A stretch of DNA of 64,000 nt from Cyanoderma ruficeps (taxonomy: Eukaryota > Chordata > Aves > Passeriformes > Timaliidae), in assembly GCA_008694505.1 (NCBI GenBank), contig VZDJ01000014.1, positions 821,187 to 885,186 of the forward strand, given 5' to 3'. The notes below the pieces were generated by a model, which searched no databases, was not told where the DNA came from, and worked only from the letters and a program-made list of their open reading frames with translations. Each line of letters opens with the position of its first letter. Within the stretch, counting starts at the first letter, position 1. Shown piece after piece: positions 19,156 through 29,300 of this stretch. The position numbers and the translations under genes are program-made.

Positions 19156-19340
19156 NNNNNNNNNNNNNNNNNNNNNNNNNNNNNNNNNNNNNNNNNNNNN
19201 NNNNNNNNNNNNNNNNNNNNNNNNNNNNNNNNNNNNNNNNNNNNNNNNNNNNNNNNNNNNNNNNNNNNNNNNNNNNNNNNNNNNNNNNNNNNNNNNNNNN
19301 NNNNNNNNNNNNNNNNNNNNNNNNNNNNNNNNNNNNNNNN
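19156..19340. other. Assembly gap of 185 N
   Basis: This is undetermined sequence within the CpG-rich region upstream of HDGFL2. GC-rich promoters are a common place for sequencing dropout. Confidence 0.99.
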
Positions 19341-20560
19341 CGATCCTGCCCCATCCCCAGCCTGGGGATGCAGCTCCTGCCTGAATTCCTTCCCTGACTG
19401 GGGACAGTGGTGGGTGCTCGTGTCCCTGGCCCAGGACAGGGCCACCAGGAGAGTCACTGGGGCCACCTGGGGGGATCCGACCCACTGGGTTCCAAACTTG
19501 GGCTCAGCCCAGCTAAGCTGGAGGAAACGCTGTGCAGCTGGCCCGGGAGCTGGAGTGGGGTTTAACCCAGTTTTAACCCAAACTGGTTTCTCTGAAAAGT
19601 CATGGAAAGGGAAACAGTCCCTGCCCACAGCGGGCTGCTCCCAGGACCCGGTGAGAGTCAGGCGGGAGCAAAACCCAAACCACAACCCACATTCTGGGGA
19701 GAAATCGTTCCCAGGGGTTTGGGGGAAGTGGGGAGGTGTGTGAGGAGGGGAAATCCCGCTGCAGGCGATTTGTGAAGGTGGTGTCGGGGTGTCAGGGGGT
19801 GTTGGGAGTGCTCCCTGTCACACTGTGAGTGAGGCCTCGCTCCTGCTGGGCTGTGCCACATCCCTGGTGTGCCACATCCCTGCTGTGCCATATCCCTGCT
19901 GTGCCACATCCCTGCTGTGCCATGTCCCTGGTGTGCCACATCCCTGTTGTGCCATGTCTCTGGTGTGCCACATCCCTGCTGTGCCATATCCCTGCTGTGC
20001 CACGTCCTGGTCTCGTCGTATCCCATCCATGCTGCATCCTGACCGTGCCATATCCAATCTGTGCCATATTCCAGCCTTGCCGTATCCCAGCTGTGCAATA
20101 TTTCAGGTTTGTGCCATATCCTGGCCGTGCTGTATCCCAGCTCTGCCACATCCCGGCAGTTTTCAGGGCTCTGTGTGTTCTCCTCAGCCTGTCCTGTGCC
20201 ACGGTGGTGTCCGTGGAGGGCGGATCCGTGTTCCAGTCCACGATTCCCACACGTGGTGGTGTGTGTCCAGCCTTTATCCAGGTGTTTCTGGCTCTCGCTG
20301 CCACCGGGGTGTCGCTGGGGTCTGTCCCTGTGCCGGTGCCACCGGAGGGGCAGTGCCAAGGGCTGTTCCACAGGTGCCGCTGCACAGGTGAACGCAGAGC
20401 CCCGGTTCGGGGTGGGATCCTGATCCCGATCCCGATCCCAGCCTCGGCTGGGAGCGTCCCGTGTCCCACGGGGACGGGGAGCAGGACCAGAGCCGTGGAA
20501 ATAAAAATAAACGCCGCGAAACCGCAGCACACGCCGGGGGTGCGATCATCGTGCCCATCA
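19341..20560. other. Intergenic region between HDGFL2 and UBXN6
   Basis: No exon is recognised. It holds an 18-bp minisatellite (19855-20160) and becomes CpG-rich towards UBXN6. An AATAAA-like text near 20503 is not associated with any gene I can define. Confidence 0.5.
19855..20160. repeat. 18-bp TGTGCCACATCCCTGCTG minisatellite
   Basis: About ten well-conserved copies, then more diverged ones (TGTGCCATATCCCAGC), run for 300 bases between the divergent HDGFL2 and UBXN6 genes. Confidence 0.9.
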
Positions 20561-20879
20561 TTGTGTCGGTGAGGTTTGGAGCCCTCAGCGGTTCTCCCGG
20601 GGACGGGACGGACACGAGGCTCCTTGTCCGTCAGCCCCGGCCGTGTCCCAGCTCCGGAGCTGCCCAGGGCTCCTTCCAGCCTGCTTTGCTCACACCGGGG
20701 CTGCTCCGGGGCACCGGGAGCCGAGGCTGTTCCGTGGGGGCTGCGGGTCCGGGCTCCGTGAGGCTCCGTGAGGCTCCGGGGGCGCCGCCGGGGGTGCGCG
20801 GATGCAACCGGGGCTTTGTGGAGATCCGGAGGTCCCGCTCTTGGGTCCGTAGGTGCCGGTCAGGGGTTCGCGGGTGCCG

Positions 20880-21134
20880 CCAGCCCCCGGTGATCTCGGT
20901 GATCCCGGTGTCCCTCGCCCCCCCCGGGCCGGTCCCGCCCCGTTCCGGTGACGGCGCGGGCGGGCCGGAAACGCGGGGGGGCCGCGGCGGCCCCGCTCCC
21001 GTCCAGGTGCTCCTGTCCCGGTGCTCCTGTCCCGGTGCTCCTGTCCCGGTGTTTCCCGTCTTGGTGCTCCTGTCCTGGCCCGCTGTTCCCGTCTCGGCGC
21101 TCCCGGCCCGGCCCGGTCGCAGCCCGGCACCGCC
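20880..21134 (+). promoter_or_regulatory. UBXN6 CpG promoter with a short repeat at the 5' UTR
   Basis: GC-rich, CpG-dense DNA directly precedes the ATG. A 15-base repeat (GGTGCTCCTGTCCC, three to four copies, 21006-21055) sits about 80 bases upstream of the start codon, probably within or at the start of the 5' UTR. Confidence 0.5.
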
Positions 21135-24100
21135 ATGCGCAAATTCTTCCAGGAGATCAAGGCCGACCTGAAGTTCAAGACGGCGGGGCCCGGGCAGAAG
21201 CTCTCGGAGCCTTCCCGGTACGGGCTGAGGGGACCCTCCGGTAACGCCAGCGCCGGTAACGCCACCCCCGGGCACCACCGGCCCCTCCGCGGCCGGTACC
21301 GCCCGCCCTGGGCCCGGTGGGGGACACGGGGCCGGAGTCAGCGACATCGCCGGGCCCGAGCGCCCCTTCCCGCGGGGCCCGGGGCTGTCACCGCACGAGC
21401 GGTCACCGAGCCCGTGTCCCCCGTGTCCCCGTGCCAGGGCCCCCAAGGAGAAGCCGAAAGCCGAGGCGGCCCCGAAGCCCCGTCAGGCCCCGACGGATGA
21501 GGCGCAGAGGGCGGCGGCCGCGGCGCTGGCCCGGCTGGAGCTGAAGCCCAAGGGGAAGGCCCCGGGCTCCTCGCAGGAGGCCATCAAGAACCAGGGTAGG
21601 AGCGGGCCGGGGAACCCGCGGAGCTCCCGAGGGAGTTTTGGGGCAGCTGTCATGGAAATGGGGTCATCTCGTCACGGAAATGGGGTCATGTGCAGCCCGG
21701 GGCTGGGACACCGCACCTGGGCAGGTGTTTGTTACTCAGGGCAGCGCTGAGCTGTCCAAAAGCCGCTGGAATGCGCCGAGCCTCCACTCCAGCTGCGGTT
21801 TTGTTTGTTGTAGTGAGGAAAGAGCTGATGGCCGAGGCAGCTGCCAGCGAGAAGAGGCTCTCCATGGAGGAAGAGGTGAGGGAGATGCTGCCATTCCCTG
21901 CTCAGCACCCCTCGGGGCTGCTCTCCCTGTCCTGAGTGGATCTGCCAGGGTATTTATAAACATGATCCCCCCAAAACCTCCCCGTGCTCAGTTTGGTGCC
22001 TGGTTTTATCTCCTTCAGGAGCAGGAGGAGGAAGGGGCAGCTGCTCCCTCTGTCTCGGGGGTTTATTTCATCTGCCCCTTGACTGGTGTCGTTGTGAGGA
22101 AAGACCAGAAGGAAAAGCAGCTCCGAGAAGCCATCCAGGCAGTGAGTGCTTCCCTTCAAACTCCTTCCCTTCCCTCTTCAAACTCCTTTTGTGCCATGGG
22201 TCCCCTCCAGCACTGACCTCTCCAACCCTCCACCTCCTTCCTCTAAAATCTTCCCCGGGACAATTTCACTTTACCAGCAAACGGGGAACAACTGAGCTGA
22301 GCTGGGGTCAGCTCCTCCCTGAGCAGCTTCTCTCCCTCTCCCCCAGTATTTCTCCGTGGACCCAGTGGCTGCTTCCATCATGGAGATCCAGACCTTCAAC
22401 AAGGACCGGGAGAAGGTCCGGGCGTGCGTGGAGACCATGGCCAAGTGAGTGTCACTGAGGGCACGGGCAGCTCATCCCTTCCCTGCTGGATTTCCTTGCT
22501 CTGCTTCTGGGAAAGTCTCTTTTTTTGGAAGAAAACTGAACCCTTGAACCATCCAGTTTGTCAGTTGACCTGATGTCAGCATCCTGGAGGGGTCGGTCCC
22601 ACTAGTGCAGGAGGTTTGGGAGCTGCTGGTTGTTTGGTTTGGCCCCAAGACATTGATGTATTTTATTTTCCTGGGTTTCTCAGCTTTTTTCTAACTGTGA
22701 GAAATACTGAGAGGTCTCTGTTTCCTCTCTGACCTTGGAGTGTCCTGCTTTGATCCAGGCAGTCCGTTCCTCTTCCTGCAGGTACCTGGATAACATTTAT
22801 CTCCATCCAGAGGAGGAGAAATACCGGAAAATCAAACTGCAGAACAAGGTGTTTCAGGTGAGCTCAGACTCCTGCAGCTGCTCAGGCTTGAGAAGCCCTT
22901 GCTTGGAGCAAACTCCATCCAAATTCTGTCCTTTTCTTCCAGGAAAGGATAAGCTGCTTGGAAGGGACACACAAATTTTTCCAGGCTGTCGGGTTTGAGA
23001 CAAAAACGCTGCCTGTTCCAGGACAAGGCAAGAACTCATGGCGTTGATGTGGAGTCAGGGCTTTGGGGGGGTGCTGGGGGGCAGCTCTGCTTGCCGACAG
23101 CTCCACAGAGCTCATTACCCCAAGGCTGAAACAGAAACACCCTCCGAGCCTTGTCGGGACGTGACATTTTCCCAGAGACCCTTGGCCCTGCATGTCACTG
23201 CCCTGAAGACCAAGCCCTGTCCTTGTCCTTGCAGAGACCACGGAGGAGTTCTACGTGCTGAAGGAGGAGATGCTGAGCAGGCTGGAGGAGCTGAAGGAGC
23301 ACAAGGAGCAGCTGCTGAGCTCGGAGCCCGTGCGGGCGCAGCTGCACCGGCAGCTGACGGTGTTCCGGCCGTCGCCCGCGGCCGCGCGCTTCGACCTGCC
23401 CCACGACTTCTTCAACCTCACTGCAGAGGAGCTGCGCAGGGAGCAGAGGCTGCGGTGAGGCAGCAGGGCCAAGGGGACAGCAGCCAGGAGCTGGTGGCTC
23501 TCTCTGTCCCCCCGGGGGCCTACAAGGGTGTCTCCACACAGGACAGAGGCGGTGGAGAAGGCGGCGATGCTGAGGACCAGGGCCATGCGCGAGAAGGAGG
23601 AGCAGAGGGAGATGAGGAGGTACAACTACACCCTGCTGCGGGTGCGCTTCCCCGATGGATACATCCTCCAAGGTAAAAGAGGTTCCTCAGCCTTCCTGGG
23701 GGCACTTCCAGAAGCTTCTGAGGAGGGTAATTGTAGTGGGAGTGGGTAACAGGAGGTGCTGAGTTCGGCTGGTGGAATAAACCAGCCCAAAACCGCAGTG
23801 GGGTGACGTTTCTCCATGAACTCTTCCCATCTCCAAACCCTCCCCCTGCTCAGGGTTGGGGTTTTAAGCCAGGATTGGACAGAGAGGGAAGAGTCTCAAG
23901 GCATCATTAATTAAAGTGTGCTCTTCCCAGGCCTCTGGAAACAAGCTGGACTCATTAGATGAGTGTGTGACAGCAGCCAGCGTGAGGCTGCCCGTGTGAT
24001 GTCAGACTGTACAACAGCATAAATCCTCTTCAAATTTGCCAGTAGAACTCTGGAAATCATTTCAGGCTTTCCCAGCTCTTTGTTACAGGCTGGCAGGGGG

Positions 24101-25039
24101 TCCCAACAATTGAGTATTTTTCTTTGGGGATTCTGCTTTTATAGTTTTCAGTTAAATCAGGCTGGCTGTGTGTCAGGGAAGTCGTTGATCAAGTCAGCAT
24201 CAGTAGGTGAAGCCCCATGGAACCGACCACAAAAGGTTAGATTTTGGTAAATGCCAGACTCTCACCTTGTTTTCTCATGGCAGGGACTTTTTATGCCCGA
24301 GAATCAGTATCTGTGCTCTACAACTTTGTGAGAGAAGCACTCAGAGATGACTGGCTGCCCTTTGAGCTCCTGGGACCTGGAGGTCTCAAACTGACTGATG
24401 AGAACTTGGCCTTCAATGAATGTGGGTTGGTGAGTGAAAAAAATGATTGCTGGTACCTTCCAGGGCATCTTGAGGCTGGCAGAGTGAGGGGAGAAAGTTT
24501 TGTGTCCTTTCAGAGCCCCAAGTTGTGCTCTGAGCCCTCATTTTAAGCACAAATAAAGCAGCAACTGCTGGGGGGCTGCGAGGTGTGAAGTGGAACGAGG
24601 GAAGGCAGCGATGGTGAGGGAGGGTATGGACAGAAAGCCCAAAGCAGGAGCTGCTTGCAGAATCCAGCCTTTTCCTCCTCAGTTTGAGCAGTTCCAGGCC
24701 TGTGAATGCACACAGGCTGTTCCAAACTCCAGGAGCACAGAGCAGCTGTGGCTGGGAGTGTCCCCAAGGCCGGGATACAACAACCTGGGGACAGCGGGAG
24801 GTGTCCCTTGCCCTGGGCAGGGGTGGGACTGGACGGGGCTGTGGATTCCTGGCGTTGCACAGCCTTCCCTGGCCGTGCTCAGTGGCGGTGCCTGCCGTGC
24901 CCAGGTGCCCTCGGCGCTGCTGAGCCTGGCCTGGGACGCCGCGGTCATGGCCGACGTGGAGGCGGCGGCGGAGGAGGAGCAGGAGCGGCGCTGCCCCCTC
25001 CGGCCCGAGCTGCTGGACGGCGCCCGGACTCTCTCCTGA
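21135..25039 (+). CDS. UBXN6: UBX domain protein 6 (p97/VCP cofactor)
   Basis: An adaptor of the AAA ATPase p97/VCP in ubiquitin-dependent endolysosomal sorting and ERAD. Eleven coding exons: 21135-21217, 21438-21595, 21814-21875, 22019-22141, 22347-22444, 22782-22857, 22943-23027, 23235-23454, 23542-23672, 24284-24429 and 24905-25039 (438 residues, close to the mammalian length). It starts MRKFFQEIKADLKFK. A VIM-like p97-binding helix is at residues 48-62 (DEAQRAAAAALARLE). The PUB domain is at about 138-225 (KYLDNIYLHPEEEKYRKIKL). A coiled stretch and then the UBX domain follow at about 331-410 (YNYTLLRVRFPDG, FVREALRDDWLPFELLGPGG). Intron 7 appears to use a GC donor. The C-terminal 30 residues are Ala/Glu/Arg rich. 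Confidence 0.95.
24738..24840 (+). mobile_element. CR1-type fragment in the last UBXN6 intron
   Basis: AGCAGCTGTGGCTGGGAGTG, then a GGGAGGTGTCCCT stretch and a GGCAGGGGTGGGACTGG end, resemble the CR1 3' region. The copy is diverged. Confidence 0.55.
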
Positions 25040-25045
25040 AATAAA
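25040..25045 (+). terminator. UBXN6 polyadenylation signal abutting the stop codon
   Basis: AATAAA begins at the base immediately after TGA (25037-25039), implying a 3' UTR of only about 20-30 bases. Alternative signals further on are ATTAAA near 25417 and AATAAA at 25602-25607. Confidence 0.7.
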
Positions 25046-25060
25046 GGGCGGTGTCTGCAG

Positions 25061-26070
25061 CGCTGCTGGCTTGAGACTCGTCCCTCCTTTTCCCGAGGCT
25101 GGTGGAGCTCAGAGGTGGTGCTGGTGGAGCTCTGCAGAGGGGGTGGGCGCTGCTGGCCCCTCCAGGCTCGCGCTGGTCTCTCCCCTGGGGCACTGGGATG
25201 CTGCCGGGGGCTCTCCACACCAAACTGGAGCAGGGAGACTGCCTGAGGTGTTCCCAAAGGAGGAGGTGGAGCAGGGATCAGGGGCTGTTAGGCTGGATTG
25301 TCAACCTGAGCCTGGCTCTGGGGCTGGGTTTAGAACTCAGCTTCCCCTCCTGCTTCTGTGTGCACTGTAACTCCTGTGGGAGAGAAGCTGTTTGGATAAA
25401 GCTGCACTCAGTCTGATTAAATGGAATTATTTAAATGCTCCGTTCTGATCCCAGTTGTTTCCAGTTGCGTTTGTTGCTGTAGGTTTGAGATGCCAAAGCA
25501 GTCTGGCACTGGTGTTACTGGGGCAGCATCACCCTCCTTGTCCCCTCACAGAGCAGAGGGTGACAGCAGGGAACAGCTACTGCTGCTGCTCCAGGGGAGA
25601 GAATAAATCCCCAGTTACAGACAATCTTGTAAGGAACTAATCCATAGCTCACCAGTCACATAAAGCTGAAAGCCCCAGCAGGATTGTCCTGTGTTTCACC
25701 AAGTTTGATGCCAGCTCAGTCCTTTAATACCTCAAAAGTTTTCCTGTGGGACAGAGCCCAGCTCTGACGTAGACAAGAGGCTGAGAATCTAGCCCTGACC
25801 TGTCCAGCCTGTCCCAAAATAAGAGGAACGATGCATTTTGCCTTTTCCAAAGGCAAAGCCCTGCTGCTGTTCTCTGGAGCAAGTAAGACCACAAACAGGA
25901 CGGTACAAGAGCATAAATTCATATATAATTGTACATCATTTAAACCCAAGGCCACACTGTACAACATTATGAACAGTCATTCCCCAGTGGCATCACAATA
26001 AGCTTATTCCAAAAGCCCTCAGCTACTTTTAGAGATAACTTAGATACCTTCCATTACAAAGAAGTATCAA
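25061..26070. other. Intergenic region between convergent UBXN6 and CHAF1A
   Basis: About 1 kb without exons lies between the two 3' ends. It contains possible distal UBXN6 polyadenylation signals and a fall in GC content towards the CHAF1A 3' UTR. Confidence 0.6.
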
Positions 26071-26094
26071 AATTTCAATAATGCTTTATTAAAG

Positions 26095-26100
26095 GACAGA
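26095..26100 (-). terminator. CHAF1A polyadenylation signal
   Basis: TTTATT on the plus strand gives AATAAA on the minus strand, about 210 bases after the CHAF1A stop codon at 26307-26309. Confidence 0.65.
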
Positions 26101-26306
26101 TTAATATGCAGTATTTAAAAAAAAAAAAGCTAAAAAGCTAAAACTAAAAATTTAAGCTTCCATCTGGTCTGAAGCAGAACAAAGTGCTGTCTTCTCTTTA
26201 CAAGAAATGTGGAATACTTTCAAGTATCTTGGTCAAAGATACACGAGGTTTAAAAACTTCTAGCTCATTCTACATACATACAGAGGAGTTAGTAGGCATT
26301 TAAGTC

Positions 26307-29300
26307 TCAAATTGTATTAGATGGGCTGACCATGCTGCTGTCCTGGTGAGAAGCTCTTGTGCCACTGGATTCTGAAGCTGTGGAACCTGCAAAGGAGAGA
26401 ATGTGTTGGGTTTGTTTCGTTTATTTTATAAATATTCTCATTAATCCAGTAGAATTTGACTACTTCGTGTTTGATCTGTCTTAGCTTCCTGCATCTGTTG
26501 TGAGTCTCCTTTTCAACACTATTTAAAAACTGGTTTCAATGCTGGCTTCATATTTAATATCACCAAATCCAGAATAATAATAATAAAAAAAAAAATCACT
26601 TCAACCATAAAAAGGATTTTCATAATCTTTTCAGCGCTTTGGAGTCAGGCAGAGCCAAACAAACAGAGCTGCTCGTGTGTCAGCAGAGCCTGAGGGAGGG
26701 AAGCTGCTCAGTGGCACCCTCAGAACAAGAGGTGACAAACCCGAGGCGAGGTTTTCATCTCAGAGCCTGGTAATAAGCAAAAGAAGCTTAAGATTAAAGC
26801 CAGGCTTCTTGTCAGGCAATCCCAGGGCCTGTTTGGGGAGCTGAGAGGAGCTCAGAGAGGAAGGAGAGCCCAGATAACGCCTGGGACGGGTCAAACGCTA
26901 CAGGATTTTCTGTGCACCAGTCCTTATCTCCCAGAGGAGCTGCCCAACACAAACCCACTGCCCTTAGAGCAGGTTGGGAGAGCTCTATTGTGAGCTGCAA
27001 GAAAGAGCCCAGAGCTCTGGAAAGCGCAGCACGTGCCTGGAGTCAGCTCATTGATCTGTGTGATCACGTCCAAAAGCTCTTGGAGATGAAAGGAGCTGCT
27101 CCACATGCTCATCCCAGCACAGCCTGGAAGGAGATGCTGCAGCAGAGGGGGCTTTGAAGCCTTTTTTTTCCAAGGGATAACTGGGACACAAACACGAGAA
27201 CTGCTCAGGTTGTGCAGCAAAGCAGCAAAGCTGCTCCCTGACGTTTCCTTCAGGCAATTTGCACCTTTGAGGTGGCACCAGAGGGGTAAGAACCCGGACC
27301 TTGCCAGGCCTGGAAGGGAGCAGCAATATATTTCCAGTTATTCCCCTCACGCTCACTTGTGCTCCCAGAAAGAACCAGGTAACTCTGGCTGCTCACAAAG
27401 GGCTCTGTGCCACTGAGGCAAGGGGAAAGAGGAGGGCAAAAAGGCAAGAGCAGCTTAGAGAGGGCCATCAATAGCAAAGAGGCATTTTTTAAAAAAAGGT
27501 TAAAAAGCGGGAGTATCTAGAATAAAATATCTGTAGAAAGAAAAACTCAAAGAATGGTGAAAAAGGGGCAGGAAACCCCAAGTTCAGGTCACACGGCTCC
27601 TGCTCCCTTTGGGGGAGCGTCTGCCAAGAGCCTGGCACCCCCATTTCCCTTCCCACCTTTTCCTGGCTGTACATCCACAATCATGCAGTCGTCATCTTCC
27701 TCATCTTCCTCAGTGTCTGCCTGAAATCCGTCCGTCTCTGCAGCCTGCAGGGGAAGGACAGGGAGCAGGGCTGAGTCAGGAGGGTGACACCTGCCACGGG
27801 CAGCGCTGGGCACATCTGCAGGGCAGGAAAACCTGCAATTCCCAACTCCCAGAGCCACTGGCTCGTGGCACAAGCCCTGACCTGCAGTGGCACACACACA
27901 GTGGGCACCGGGCCAGGCTGCTGCTCCAGGATCCCTCCCCGTTACACAACGTGCAGAGCAGCCCCCGCAGCTCAGCCTGCACAGAAACCTGACTCCTGCT
28001 GCCTTGGTGCAAGGAAATCTCTCCCCTCCTCTGGTTATTGTTTTCGTGGAGTCACAGGTTCACAAAGCTCAGCTCAACTGTCCCCCAGCACGGCCAAGGC
28101 CACCACTGACCGTGTCCCCAAGTGCCACATCCCCGTCCTGCAGGGGTGGGGATCCCAGCAGTGCCCTGGGCAGTCCTTTGGGTGAAGGAATGTTCCCTAA
28201 ATCTCCAACCTAAACCCTCCTGAGGCTGTTCCCTGGGAGTGGAGCTGTCCCCTCCTGGCTGTCCCCTCCTGTCAGGGAGTTGTGCAGAGCCACAAAGTCC
28301 CTCCCCAGCCTCCTTTTCTCCCTCTGAGCCCCTCTGGATGTTCTCTCCCTTCTGAAGATGGAGAATTACTGTTGCTGGTCAAGTTTGGGCCTTGTTCTCT
28401 CCTGACTCCTCCTCATCTTTGCCAATCAGGTTTATTCAGGGAGTGCTGACAGTTCTCCCCCTGCTGCCCCGGGTTTCCTGCCATGGCAGAAGCCCAAATT
28501 CCCTCTTTTGAACGGAGAACACGGAACCCAAGGAGTGACACAAACTGAAGTTGCCCGCCTGTGAGGGTCTGTTGAGTTTTGTTTTTTCCTCCCCTTCAGC
28601 TGGAACTGGAATGAAAATCCTGCTCCCCCCCTCCCCCCATCCCCTAAAAACTGTTCCAAGCCAAGAAATTTTCGATTTACATCTTTCAATAAAGTCTCCA
28701 GTTCTCAGTTTAAATCCCTCCTACACGTGGGCAGGTACTGCCCACTTCAGCACAGCATTTTCCTCTCCCCAGCTTATGTAAGAGCACCTTTCCTCACACA
28801 AGCCCTGGTGTGAGCTTCCCAGCACAGGAACACGTGCCAGAGTGGGAAAATGTGGCAGCTGTGCCCTCCCAGCCATTCCCAGCCTGGCTCCACAGCTTGG
28901 GTGGGACCTTAAAACCTGAGCTGGGCTGATTGAGACATCAGGAATGAAAGACTTCTGGGGTTGTGACACCTCTGCTGGGAGCTGCACCTCCCCAGCACAG
29001 CTCTGAGAAGCTTTGAAGCATTCAGGCTGGTGATGTAATTCTCCTAAAAGCCTTTGTTTTGCTATTTCTGCCTCCTTATAAGCTGAATTTCCAGTGGGTG
29101 CCAAGCAGAGACTTTTATCTCTGCCTTTATTTAGTGTACAAGAAAAAACCTAAGCAGATGGAGTTTGGGGGCTGAACAGCTTCTCACAAGTCTCTGATCT
29201 CTATCAATACCTGAATGCTGAGCTTTTTCAGTAGAAAAGCCAAAAAAGCCAAGAATAAATTGGGAAGGCAAAGCATAAAAAGCATCAAAAGCCTCATCTG

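Noticed and set aside
20500..20512. AATAAA-like text near 20503 as a gene end
   Set aside because: No exon precedes it on the plus strand and it lies in the UBXN6 upstream region.
27589..27744. CHAF1A ending at the in-frame stop at 27589
   Set aside because: A phase-matched splice to 26386-26307 gives a plausible tail with a polyadenylation signal. Read-through is kept only as an alternative.
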